Positions 34,055-41,576 of a stretch of 41,576 bases of DNA are shown here, piece by piece (within the stretch, counting starts at the first letter, position 1; every line of letters starts with the position of its first letter). The notes beneath the pieces were generated by a model. The model was not told the DNA's origin. It saw nothing but the letters and a program-made list of their open reading frames with translations, and did no database searches. The stretch lies in the NCBI GenBank assembly GCA_028291055.1, contig JAQGIP010000062.1, positions 1 through 41,576 of the forward strand, given 5' to 3'. The position numbers and the translations under genes were made by a program. The stretch comes from Caulobacter sp. (lineage in GTDB: Bacteria > Pseudomonadota > Alphaproteobacteria > Caulobacterales > Caulobacteraceae).

Positions 34055-35284
34055 ATGACCGACCAGCCCCTCTCCTGGACTCCGCCGTTGCCGGACGAAG
34101 ACGGCGCCGCCCCGGCGACGACGCGCACCGGTTCGCCGCGCCTTGAGATGATCGACGTCCTGCGCGGCCTGGTCATCATCCTGATGGTGCTGGACCATGT
34201 GCGCGAATACTTCTCGATCGACGCCCTGCGCTTCGAGGCCACCGACCTCACGCAGACCCATCCGGCGCTGTTCGCCACCCGCTGGATCACCCACCTGTGC
34301 GCGCCGACCTTCGTCTTCCTGGCGGGCGTGTCGGTCTATCTCCAGCGCGAGGGCGGCAAGAGCAACGGCGAGGTGTCGCGCTTCCTGCTGACGCGCGGCC
34401 TGTGGCTGATCGTGCTGGAAGTCACTGTCATCACCTTCGCCTTCAACTTCGCCCACCCCTTCCTCTTCCTGCAGGTGATCTGGGCCATCGGCTTCGGCAT
34501 GATCCTGCTGGCCGCCCTGATCCGGTTGCCGCCCCTGGTGGTGCTGGCCCTGGGCGCGGCCATCGTTGGCGGGCACGGCATGCTGGACGGCGTCGACCCC
34601 AAGACGCTCGGCGAATGGGCGCCGGCCTGGCAGCTGATGATGGGCCAGCCGGGGCCGCTGACCTGGGCGCCGGGCCTGCTGATCTATGCGGCCGTCCCCT
34701 GGTTCGGCGTGATGTGCCTGGGCTACGGCCTGGGCCGCTTCTTCCTGCTGCCGGACGCGCTGCGACGGTGGAGCCTGCTGGGTCTGGCCCTGGCTATGCT
34801 GGCGGGCTTCGCGGTGCTGCGCACGCTGAACGGCTACGGCGATCCGGCCCCCTGGGCGCAGCAGAAAGACTGGCTGTTTACCGCCATGTCCTTCCTCAAG
34901 GTCTCCAAATACACGCCCTCCCTCGACTATGTGCTGGCGACCCTGGGCGTCGCGCTGCTGCTGGGCCTGATGCTCGAACACGCCAAGGGCTGGTGGCACC
35001 GCGTGATGCTGGCCTTCGGGCGCACGCCGCTGTTCACCTACGTCGTCCACATCTTCCTGATCCACGGCCTGGCCCTTCTACTGGGCCTCACTCGAGGCAT
35101 CCCGCCGGCCGACTTCACCCACTATCTGGAAGGCACGAAACGCCTGGCCGCCGCCCACTGGGGCTACAGCCTGCCGATGGTCTTCTTCTGGTGGCTGGTG
35201 GTGGTGCTGATCCTCTATCCGATCTCGCGCGCCTACATGCGGCTCAAGCAGGAACGCCGCGCGCCCTGGATGAGCTACCTCTAG
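34055..35284 (+). CDS. HGSNAT-like membrane protein (DUF1624)
   Basis: 409 residues. After a proline-rich cytoplasmic start, the first membrane helix carries the family motif RLEMIDVLRGLVIILMVLDH (catalytic-type His after VLD), followed by HLCAPTFVFLAGVSVYL. About ten further hydrophobic segments follow, ending in a basic tail. Related to heparan-alpha-glucosaminide N-acetyltransferase and bacterial acyltransferase-like proteins that may move acetyl groups across the inner membrane; the acceptor is unknown. ATG 34055 is chosen because the residues upstream are arginine-rich and not protein-like. Confidence 0.85.
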   Translation: MTDQPLSWTPPLPDEDGAAPATTRTGSPRLEMIDVLRGLVIILMVLDHVREYFSIDALRFEATDLTQTHPALFATRWITHLCAPTFVFLAGVSVYLQREGGKSNGEVSRFLLTRGLWLIVLEVTVITFAFNFAHPFLFLQVIWAIGFGMILLAALIRLPPLVVLALGAAIVGGHGMLDGVDPKTLGEWAPAWQLMMGQPGPLTWAPGLLIYAAVPWFGVMCLGYGLGRFFLLPDALRRWSLLGLALAMLAGFAVLRTLNGYGDPAPWAQQKDWLFTAMSFLKVSKYTPSLDYVLATLGVALLLGLMLEHAKGWWHRVMLAFGRTPLFTYVVHIFLIHGLALLLGLTRGIPPADFTHYLEGTKRLAAAHWGYSLPMVFFWWLVVVLILYPISRAYMRLKQERRAPWMSYL

Positions 35285-35429
35285 CCCTCGCCATCGGGCA
35301 TCCCTCCGCCGCGCTCCAGCGCTTCCCCAGTCCTCCACATCGGGCTATAGCGCGGAAGCTCGCGCTCGCGGCGGCCCTGTGCGCCCCGCTCGTAACCCCT
35401 GAAGCGCGCCAACCGGAGAGCCCCGCCTG

Positions 35430-36644
35430 ATGGCCAAGATCAAAGTCGCCAACCCCGTCGTCGACATGGACGGGGACGAAATGACCCGCATCATCTGGAA
35501 GCTGATCAAGGACAAGTTGATCTTCCCCTACCTCGACCTGACGCTCGACTACTACGACCTCAGCGTCGAGAACCGCGACGCCACGCAAGACCAGGTGACC
35601 ATCGACGCCGCCATGGCGACGAAGAAGCACGGCGTGGCCGTCAAGTGCGCCACCATCACGCCCGACGAAGCCCGCGTGAAGGAGTTCAACCTCCACAAGA
35701 TGTGGAAGAGCCCCAACGGCACCATCCGCAACATCCTGGGCGGCGTCATCTTCCGCGAGCCGATCATCTGCGAGAACGTGCCGCGCCTGGTGCCGGGCTG
35801 GACCCAGCCGATCATCGTCGGCCGCCACGCCTTCGGCGACCAGTACAAGGCCACCGACTTCGTCGTTCCCGGCAAGGGCAAGCTGACCATCAGCTTCGTA
35901 GGCGAGGACGGGACCAAGATCGACCACGAGGTCTATGACTACCCGGGCCCCGGCGTCGCCATGGCCATGTACAACATCGACGAGTCGATCATCGAGTTCG
36001 CCCGCGCCAGCCTGGCCTACGGCCTGCTGCGCAAATACCCGGTCTACCTGTCGACCAAGAACACCATCCTCAAGGCCTATGACGGCCGCTTCAAGGACAT
36101 CTTCGAAGAGGTCTTCCAGGCCGAATTCGCGGACAAGTTCAAGGAAGCCGGCATCACCTACGAGCACCGCCTGATCGACGACATGGTCGCCTCGGCGCTC
36201 AAGTGGTCCGGCGGCTTCGTCTGGGCCTGCAAGAACTACGACGGCGACGTGCAGTCCGACACGGTGGCCCAGGGCTACGGCTCGCTCGGCCTGATGACCT
36301 CCGTGCTGATGACCCCGGACGGCAAGACGGTGGAAGCCGAAGCCGCCCACGGCACGGTGACACGCCACTACCGCCAGCATCAGAAGGGCGAGAGCACCTC
36401 CACCAACTCCATCGCCTCGATCTTCGCCTGGACGCGTGGCCTGTCGCACCGCGCCAAGCTGGACAGCAACCAGGAGCTGGCCGACTTCGCCCACCTGCTG
36501 GAAAAGGTCTGCGTCGATACCGTCGAGTCGGGCTTCATGACCAAGGACCTGGCCCTCCTGGTCGGCGACCAACAGAGCTGGCTGACCACCGAGGGCTTCC
36601 TCGACAAGGTGTCGGACAACCTCTCCAAGGCGATGGCGGCCTAA
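35430..36644 (+). CDS. icd: NADP-dependent isocitrate dehydrogenase (eukaryotic-type homodimer)
   Basis: Oxidatively decarboxylates isocitrate to 2-oxoglutarate in the TCA cycle. 404 residues. The sequence belongs to the type II homodimeric group shared with mitochondrial enzymes: [20 protein letters not shown] at the start, the substrate-binding [19 protein letters not shown] loop, [15 protein letters not shown], and the cofactor segment [17 protein letters not shown], whose arginine and histidine select NADP. AACCGGAGAG lies upstream of the ATG. The 145-bp gap before it (35285-35429) may hold its promoter. DUF72 starts 6 bp downstream. Confidence 0.97.
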   Translation: MAKIKVANPVVDMDGDEMTRIIWKLIKDKLIFPYLDLTLDYYDLSVENRDATQDQVTIDAAMATKKHGVAVKCATITPDEARVKEFNLHKMWKSPNGTIRNILGGVIFREPIICENVPRLVPGWTQPIIVGRHAFGDQYKATDFVVPGKGKLTISFVGEDGTKIDHEVYDYPGPGVAMAMYNIDESIIEFARASLAYGLLRKYPVYLSTKNTILKAYDGRFKDIFEEVFQAEFADKFKEAGITYEHRLIDDMVASALKWSGGFVWACKNYDGDVQSDTVAQGYGSLGLMTSVLMTPDGKTVEAEAAHGTVTRHYRQHQKGESTSTNSIASIFAWTRGLSHRAKLDSNQELADFAHLLEKVCVDTVESGFMTKDLALLVGDQQSWLTTEGFLDKVSDNLSKAMAA

Positions 36645-36650
36645 GCCTAT

Positions 36651-37376
36651 ATGATCCGGGTCGGCACGGCGGGCTGGAGTATTCCACGCGCCGTCGCCGA
36701 CCGGTTTCCAACGGAAGGAAGCGGGCTGCAGCGCTATGCGGCCCGCTTTTCTTTTGCCGAGATCAACACCAGCTTCTACCGGCCCCACCAGCGCAAGACC
36801 TACGAGCGCTGGGCCGCCACGACGCCGGACGGTTTCCGCTTCGCCGTGAAGCTGCCCAAAGCCATCACCCACGAGGCGCGGCTGATCGGCGGCGAGGCCA
36901 TCCTCGAGCGCTTCCTCGACGAGATGGCGGGCCTCGGGGCGAAACGCGGACCGGTGCTGATCCAGCTGCCGCCCAGCCTCGTCTTCGAACCCGCCGTCGC
37001 CGAGCCCTTCCTGACGCTGCTCAGAGACCGTTACGACGGCGACACCGCGCTGGAGCCGCGCCACGCCAGCTGGTTCAAGGCGGATGCCGACGCGATGTTG
37101 GTCCGCTTCCGCATCGCCCGGGTCGCCGCCGATCCGGCCCGCACCTCCGCCGCCGTCCTGTCCGGCGGCTTCGCCGGCTTCAGCTACCATCGCCTGCACG
37201 GCTCGCCGGTCATGTACCGCTCGGCCTATGGCCCTGAGCGTGTCGCCGCCCTGGCCGCCACCTTGATCGCCGAAGCCCGCCCCGCCTGGGTGGTCTTCGA
37301 CAACACCACGCTGGGCCACGCCGCCGACGACGCCCTGATGCTGGCCGATCGACTGGGCGCCGCCGCCCTCCCTTGA
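36651..37376 (+). CDS. DUF72 family protein
   Basis: 241 residues. DUF72 (YecE-like) TIM-barrel features: IRVGTAGWSIPRAVADRFP, the strand FAEINTSFYRP, FRFAVKLPKAITHEARLIGG, GPVLIQLPPSL, LEPRHASWF and the C-terminal PAWVVFDNTTLGHAADDALMLADRL. The family is widespread and conserved in the strand ends, but no reaction has been firmly assigned. Only 6 bp separate it from icd, so the two probably share a transcript. Confidence 0.9.
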   Translation: MIRVGTAGWSIPRAVADRFPTEGSGLQRYAARFSFAEINTSFYRPHQRKTYERWAATTPDGFRFAVKLPKAITHEARLIGGEAILERFLDEMAGLGAKRGPVLIQLPPSLVFEPAVAEPFLTLLRDRYDGDTALEPRHASWFKADADAMLVRFRIARVAADPARTSAAVLSGGFAGFSYHRLHGSPVMYRSAYGPERVAALAATLIAEARPAWVVFDNTTLGHAADDALMLADRLGAAALP

Positions 37377-37412
37377 GAGGCGAGTCCGTTTCGCGCGGCG
37401 GCCGGATAGGTC

Positions 37413-38018
37413 ATGGTGAAGCCCGCGTTAACGCTTGGGGCCGCCGTGAAGCGATTTTCCATCCTGTTGCTGGTCGTCCTGCTACTCGCCGGCGCCGTCT
37501 TTGTCGCCGCCCCCTTCTTCGCCTTCCGGGCGCTGAAGGCCGCGGCCCGGGTGGATGACGTCCAGGCGATCGGCGAGCTGGTCGACTTCCCCGCCGTGCG
37601 CAAGAGCCTGACCGCGCAGCTGGACAACGCTCCGGTCACCGCCGAGCCCCCGTCGATCTGGCAGGATCCTCTGGGCGCCATGAAGCGCGCCCTGGAGCCC
37701 CTCGCCCCGCCCGAGCCCAAGGTAGACCGCTACCTGACCCCCGCCGGCCTCTATGCCCTCACCCGCGGCTATGGCCCGGGCCAGGGTCCGGTGGTCGGGC
37801 CGCCGCCCGAGAAGGCGCTCGACCGGCTGGCCGAGGCGTCGAAGGAGCCCATTCCGTCGCTGCTCTACTGGGGCCCCAACCGGGTGCGATTCCAGGTCCA
37901 CCGCCATGAGGGCGGCCTGGACCACGTCACCATCTTCACCTTCGAACGCAAGGGCCCGTTCACCTGGCGGCTGGTGCATGTGGGCCTGCCCAAGGTCGGG
38001 GCCGGCGAGGCGCGTTGA
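37413..38018 (+). CDS. DUF2939-like membrane-anchored protein
   Basis: 201 residues with one N-terminal membrane segment (FSILLLVVLLLAGAVFVAAP), then a periplasmic domain beginning AFRALKAAARVDDVQAIGEL and VDFPAVRKSLTAQL, which matches the DUF2939 pattern as I know it. An alternative GTG start at 37446 (VKRFSILLLVV) gives the more usual short N-terminus and has GGGG 5 nt upstream; the choice is open. Function unknown. Confidence 0.75.
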   Translation: MVKPALTLGAAVKRFSILLLVVLLLAGAVFVAAPFFAFRALKAAARVDDVQAIGELVDFPAVRKSLTAQLDNAPVTAEPPSIWQDPLGAMKRALEPLAPPEPKVDRYLTPAGLYALTRGYGPGQGPVVGPPPEKALDRLAEASKEPIPSLLYWGPNRVRFQVHRHEGGLDHVTIFTFERKGPFTWRLVHVGLPKVGAGEAR

Positions 38019-38102
38019 GTCCCGCCCGGGCGCACAACCCGTAAGCGATTGAAATTTTTCGTGCAAAAGCCGTGGCCGTTTGTCGCGGCGTTAACCCACA
38101 CG

Positions 38103-38134
38103 CCCCATTATGGGGTTCTCGCCTCCGATATCGG
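38103..38134. promoter_or_regulatory. Two short palindromes upstream of the 38172 gene
   Basis: CCCCAT-T-ATGGGG (38103-38115) and the exact 10-bp palindrome CCGATATCGG (38125-38134) lie 38-69 bp before the ATG. A single TTAACC half-site resembling a CtrA motif lies near 38091, but no second half at the right spacing is seen. Candidate regulatory region only. Nothing else is visible in 38019-38171. Confidence 0.3.
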
Positions 38135-38171
38135 CGGGTTCTTTCGAGCTTTAGCGTGTTGGAGACCTCGG

Positions 38172-38513
38172 ATGCCGATCCCCGCACCCGTCGTTAGGAA
38201 TCTGAATGCCCTGTTGGGCGAAATTCACCGGGCCAATTCCCGGGTGAAGGGCCAGTTTGCCAAGGACCGCCATGCCCTGATCGGCGCCTCGCTGGACCTG
38301 GTCGAACTGACGCCGCCAATGATGCTGGCCGCGCGCAACGCCCAGACGGCGATGGACGCGCTGGCCCACAAGCTGCTCAACGCCAACTCCGCCAACGAGC
38401 ATGAGATCGAGCCTCTCCGGGCCATGGCTTCCCACGCGGTCACCCAGCTGGCCACGACCTTCGTGGACGCCAAGCCCAGCCAGATGACCGTGGTGCTGGG
38501 CCAGGGCTGGTAG
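38172..38513 (+). CDS. Conserved-looking hypothetical protein, 113 aa
   Basis: 113 residues, soluble and mostly helical (PIPAPVVRNLNALLGEIHRA, QTAMDALAHKLLNANSANEH, MASHAVTQLATTFVDA), no signal peptide. Start ATG 38172 has GGAGA 6 nt upstream; the frame is open to 38049, but the upstream part does not look like protein. It has its own upstream region with two short palindromes. I do not recognise a family and cannot assign a function. Confidence 0.65.
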   Translation: MPIPAPVVRNLNALLGEIHRANSRVKGQFAKDRHALIGASLDLVELTPPMMLAARNAQTAMDALAHKLLNANSANEHEIEPLRAMASHAVTQLATTFVDAKPSQMTVVLGQGW

Positions 38514-38610
38514 CGACCTCCCCTCTCCTGACTCCAACTTTTGTTCTTGTTTTGTTTTCCTTGGCGGCTAAGCTGCGATCGGGAAACGGCCAGACAACGG
38601 GAGGATCAGG

Positions 38611-38988
38611 ATGATCGGATATCTCACGATAGGCGCCACCGACGTGGAGAAGGCGATGCCCTTCTTCGACCAGGTGCTGGGTGCGATCGGCTATGAGCGC
38701 GCCTTCTTCTCCGGCGGCTGGGCCGGCTATGGCCCCAAGGGCTCGGAAAGCCAGAACATCTTCGTCTGCCCGCCCTTCGACGGCGAGGCCGCGCGCGCGG
38801 GCAACGGCATCATGGTCGGCCTGCTGGCGCCCTCCAAGGACGCTGTCCACGCGGCCCATGACGCCGCGCTGGCCGCCGGCGGCGCGGACGAAGGCGGTCC
38901 GGGACCCAGGCCCGCGGACTCCACCGACTTCTACGGCGCCTATTTCCGCGACCCGACCGGCAACAAGTTCTGCGTCTTCGCGCGCTAG
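38611..38988 (+). CDS. VOC/glyoxalase-superfamily protein
   Basis: 125 residues of the vicinal-oxygen-chelate fold: IGYLTIGATDVEKAMPFFDQ opening with a beta strand and helix, then the paired motif ending TDFYGAYFRDPTGNKFCVFA. The expected metal ligand positions (first strand His/Glu, last strand Glu) are not both occupied, so it may not be a classic metalloenzyme; relatives include lactoylglutathione lyase-like proteins of unknown role. GGGAGG lies upstream of the ATG. Its stop is 5 bp from the left end of repeat copy B. Confidence 0.88.
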   Translation: MIGYLTIGATDVEKAMPFFDQVLGAIGYERAFFSGGWAGYGPKGSESQNIFVCPPFDGEAARAGNGIMVGLLAPSKDAVHAAHDAALAAGGADEGGPGPRPADSTDFYGAYFRDPTGNKFCVFAR

Positions 38989-38991
38989 GGC

Positions 38992-39097
38992 CTAGAGCGC
39001 TTTCCGGCGAAGTGGAAACCGGTTCGCCGCCGAAAAGCGCGACAAAACAAAAAGCTGGAGCGCCGCTCCGATCCTATCGGAGCGGACAACGCTCTAG
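38992..39097. repeat. MITE-like dispersed repeat, copy B
   Basis: Near-identical to 23998-24100, same orientation. The ends CTAGAGCG (38992-38999) and CGCTCTAG (39090-39097) form perfect 8-bp terminal inverted repeats. The inner perfect hairpin is CCGCTCCGAT (39063-39072) with ATCGGAGCGG (39076-39085). The right-end CTAG supplies the alaS stop codon. It fills the whole space between the convergent VOC and alaS genes and could serve as their terminator. Confidence 0.88.
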
Positions 39098-41576
39098 GCC
39101 AGCGCGGCCTTGATCGCGGCGATGCCTTCGGCGGCCTTTGCGCCGTCGGGGGCGCCGCCCTGGGCGAAGTCGGGCTTGCCGCCCGCGCCCTGGCCGCCCA
39201 TGGCCAGCACCGCCGCGCGCGCCAGGTCGGCGGCGTTGAAGCGGCCCACCAGGTCGTTGGTGACGGTCACCGCCACGGCCGCCTTGCCCTCGGCGGTGCC
39301 GACCAGGGCGACGATGCCCGAGCCGACCTGCTTGCGGTATTCCTCGACGATGGGACGCAGGTCCTTGCCGCCGACGCCGTCCATCACCGCGGCGATGACG
39401 TTGACGCCGCCGATCTCCTCGACCTGAGCGCCGCCCGATCCGCCGCCGCCCATGGCCAGCTGGCGCTTGGCGTCGGCCAGCTCCTTTTCCAGCTTGCGGC
39501 GCTGGGCTTCGAGCGCGTCGACCCGCGCGGCCACCTCGGCCACGGGGACCTTGAACTGTTCGGCCAGTCCGCGCGACACCGCCGCCTGGTCCAGCAGCCA
39601 GCGGCGCGCCGCCTCGCCGGTCAGGGCCTCGATGCGGCGCACGCCGGCCGCGATCCCCTGTTCGGAGATGATCTTGAACAGCGCGATGTCGCCGGTGCGC
39701 GCGACGTGGGTGCCGCCGCAGAGTTCGACCGAATAGGCGCCCTCGCCGGTCAGGGACTGGCCCAGCGTCAGTACCCGCACCTCGTCGCCATACTTCTCGC
39801 CAAACAGCGCCACCGCGCCCGCGTCGATGGCTTCCTGCGGGCCCATCAGCTTGGTCTCGGCCGGCAGGTTCTGGCGGATCACCGCATTCACCTCCGTCTC
39901 GATGCGGTCGATCTCCTCAGGCGTCAGCGGCGCGCCGTGGGAGAAGTCGAAGCGCATGCGCTCGCCGTCCACCAGCTGGCCCTTCTGGGCCACATGGGCG
40001 CCCAGCACATGGTGCAGGGCCGCGTGCGCCAGGTGGGCGGCGGAGTGGTTGGCGCGCGTGGTCGCCCGGCGCTGCGCATCCACATGCAGCCCGACGCGGT
40101 CGCCCACCGCCAGCGGCGCGGCAAGTTTGATCACATGCACGAACAGGTCGCCCGCGTGTTTCTGGGTATCGAGCACCTCGCCTACCGGACCCTTGGGCCC
40201 GTCGACGGCGCCCTTGTCCCCGGCCTGGCCGCCGCCTTCCGCGTAGAAGGGGGTGCGGTCGGTGACGACCTGAACCGTCTCGCCCGCCTCGGCGGAATCA
40301 GCCTCGGCCCCGTCTTTGACGATGGAGAGCACTTCGCCCGTGGCGTCGGTGGCCTCATAGCCCATGAAGTCGGTCTGGCCGAGGCGTTCGCGGATGGCGA
40401 ACCACTCGCCCGCCGCCGCCTGCTGGCCGGAGCCCGACCAGGCGTCGCGGCTGCCGCTGCGCTGCTTTTCCATGGCCACGTCGAAGCCGTCGGTATCGAC
40501 GGTGATGCCCTTGGCGCGGACCGCATCCTGGGTCAGGTCTAGGGGGAAGCCGTAGGTGTCGTAGAGCTTGAAGGCCACGTCGCCGGCCAGCACGCCGCCT
40601 TCGCTCAGCCCCTCGGTCGCCTCGTCGAGCAGAGTCATGCCGCGGCCCAGGGTGCGGCGGAAGCGTTCCTCTTCCTGGCGCAGAGTCTCCACGATCATCG
40701 GCTCGGCGCGGCGCAGTTCGGGGTAGGCCGCGCCCATTTCCCGGACCAGGGTCGGCGCCAGGCGGTGCATCAACGGCTCTTCCGCCCCCAGCAGGTGGGC
40801 GTGGCGCATGGCGCGGCGCATGATCCGGCGCAGCACATAGCCCCGGCCCTCGTTGGAGGGCGACACGCCGTCGGCGATCAGGAAGCTGGTCGAGCGCAGG
40901 TGGTCGGCGATGACCCGGTGCGAAGGGGCGTTGGCGCCTTCCGCCGGCACGCCGGTCAGTTCGACGCTGGCGGCGATCAGGGTCTTGAACAGGTCCACGT
41001 CATAGTTGTCGTGCACGCCCTGCAGGACAGCGGCGATCCGCTCCAGGCCCATGCCGGTGTCGATGGAGGGCTTGGGCAGGTTGGTGCGCGTGCCGTCGGC
41101 GTGCTGCTCAAACTGCATGAAGACCAGGTTCCAGATCTCCACATACCGGTCGCCGTCCTCGTCCGGACTGCCGGGCGGGCCGCCGGGAATGTGGTCGCCG
41201 TGGTCGTAGAAGATCTCCGAGCAGGGGCCGCAGGGGCCGGTGTCGCCCATGGACCAGAAGTTGTCGTTGGTCGCGATGCGGATGATCCGCTCTTCGGGCA
41301 GGCCGGCGATCGACTTCCAGAGCGCGGCCGCCTCGTCGTCGGTGTGGTAGACGGTGACCGTCAGGCGGTTCGGGTCGATGCCGAACTCCTGGGTCAGCAG
41401 GTTCCAGGCCAGGGTGATGGCCTGCTCCTTGAAATAGTCACCGAAGCTGAAGTTGCCCAACATCTCGAAGAAGGTGTGGTGGCGCGCGGTGTAGCCGACG
41501 TTGTCCAGGTCATTGTGCTTGCCGCCGGCGCGGACGCACTTTTGCGAGCTGACCGCGCGCGGATGGGCCGGCATCT
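39094..41576 (-). CDS. alaS: Alanyl-tRNA synthetase, 5' end cut off
   Basis: Charges tRNA-Ala and edits mischarged Ser/Gly. 826 residues are visible; the first in-window Met (41574) lies in the [20 protein letters not shown] region, so about 55-60 residues are beyond the right edge. Landmarks: [20 protein letters not shown] (class II core), [17 protein letters not shown], the editing-domain zinc ligands HSAAH and CGGTH, and the C-terminal DHH-type C-Ala domain ending [19 protein letters not shown]. The TAG stop is contributed by repeat copy B. Confidence 0.97.
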   Translation of the reverse strand, partial: MPAHPRAVSSQKCVRAGGKHNDLDNVGYTARHHTFFEMLGNFSFGDYFKEQAITLAWNLLTQEFGIDPNRLTVTVYHTDDEAAALWKSIAGLPEERIIRIATNDNFWSMGDTGPCGPCSEIFYDHGDHIPGGPPGSPDEDGDRYVEIWNLVFMQFEQHADGTRTNLPKPSIDTGMGLERIAAVLQGVHDNYDVDLFKTLIAASVELTGVPAEGANAPSHRVIADHLRSTSFLIADGVSPSNEGRGYVLRRIMRRAMRHAHLLGAEEPLMHRLAPTLVREMGAAYPELRRAEPMIVETLRQEEERFRRTLGRGMTLLDEATEGLSEGGVLAGDVAFKLYDTYGFPLDLTQDAVRAKGITVDTDGFDVAMEKQRSGSRDAWSGSGQQAAAGEWFAIRERLGQTDFMGYEATDATGEVLSIVKDGAEADSAEAGETVQVVTDRTPFYAEGGGQAGDKGAVDGPKGPVGEVLDTQKHAGDLFVHVIKLAAPLAVGDRVGLHVDAQRRATTRANHSAAHLAHAALHHVLGAHVAQKGQLVDGERMRFDFSHGAPLTPEEIDRIETEVNAVIRQNLPAETKLMGPQEAIDAGAVALFGEKYGDEVRVLTLGQSLTGEGAYSVELCGGTHVARTGDIALFKIISEQGIAAGVRRIEALTGEAARRWLLDQAAVSRGLAEQFKVPVAEVAARVDALEAQRRKLEKELADAKRQLAMGGGGSGGAQVEEIGGVNVIAAVMDGVGGKDLRPIVEEYRKQVGSGIVALVGTAEGKAAVAVTVTNDLVGRFNAADLARAAVLAMGGQGAGGKPDFAQGGAPDGAKAAEGIAAIKAALA

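Noticed and set aside
35244..37319. Open frame of 691 codons antisense to icd and DUF72.
   Set aside because: Both forward genes are complete; the reverse frame is low-complexity and has no domain.
38049..38171. N-terminal extension of the 38172 gene.
   Set aside because: The upstream 41 codons contain the palindromes and do not resemble the rest of the protein; ATG 38172 has a good ribosome-binding site.
38543..38557. GTTC-N7-GTTT, one base from the alphaproteobacterial LexA box, upstream of the VOC gene.
   Set aside because: It lacks the second GTTC, lies in a T-rich run where such matches are expected, and the VOC gene has no obvious SOS role.

Overview
The window reads as one contiguous, very G+C-rich chromosomal segment of an alphaproteobacterium, most likely of the family Caulobacteraceae (Caulobacter/Phenylobacterium type). 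This rests on the purB ... purC-purS-purQ-purL order, the linked bolA and CGFS glutaredoxin genes, the DUF1476 ATP synthase inhibitor (zeta) gene, the eukaryotic-type NADP isocitrate dehydrogenase, tandem spinster-type MFS genes and dispersed alphaproteobacterial repeat elements. The genus is inferred from gene content and style, not from a search. Both ends cut genes: map lacks its start on the left and alaS lacks its start on the right. I see no rRNA, tRNA, CRISPR array, prophage or complete insertion sequence.

Layout. 1-1570: map (partial) and radC. 1571-5354: an accessory-looking stretch with two small unknown genes of visibly lower G+C, a BamE/SmpA-like lipoprotein, an ankyrin-repeat protein, a displaced and broken 50-bp piece of radC, a conserved unknown gene and a ParD/ParE-type toxin-antitoxin pair. 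5396-9572: a small membrane protein, a glutathione S-transferase and two tandem MFS transporters. 9617-17553: the purine synthesis block purB, a TPR gene, DUF1476 (reverse strand), purC, purS, an unknown 119-residue gene, purQ and purL, with a reverse-strand vapBC module between purQ and purL. 17550-21474: a secreted M28 peptidase, a serine beta-lactamase-fold protein whose SxxK lysine is methionine, and two paralogous four-cysteine lipoproteins around a perfect 16-bp hairpin. 21583-23591: bolA, an aldo/keto reductase-like gene that has lost its catalytic tetrad, grxD and a hot-dog thioesterase. 23584-28639: a Pro/Ala-rich exported protein, a carboxymuconolactone decarboxylase-family gene, chrA with a lipoprotein, a second serine hydrolase and a zinc-free MDR oxidoreductase. 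28804-33962: rpsD, a phytanoyl-CoA dioxygenase-like gene, frmA, a DUF1254/DUF1214 protein and trmJ. 34055-41576: an HGSNAT-like membrane protein, icd, DUF72, DUF2939, an unknown protein, a VOC protein and alaS.

How the genes fit together. PurS, PurQ and PurL form the FGAM synthase complex; PurC and PurB act later in IMP synthesis (PurB also in AMP synthesis). BolA and the CGFS glutaredoxin normally form an Fe-S trafficking complex, so the non-catalytic AKR-like protein encoded between them is the best candidate here for an undescribed partner. map, rpsD, trmJ and alaS serve translation; frmA, the GST and the glutaredoxin are glutathione-linked.

Beyond genes, the window holds two copies of a ~104-bp MITE-like element whose CTAG end supplies the stop codon of the neighbouring gene, a perfect 27-bp inverted repeat resembling RAYT-linked REP sequences, shared CTAG/TTAG stops at four convergent gene pairs, and a 12/13-bp motif common to the promoter regions of both toxin-antitoxin modules. 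I did not find a clearly new multi-gene defence or metabolic system; the items ranked highest under findings are where novelty is most plausible.
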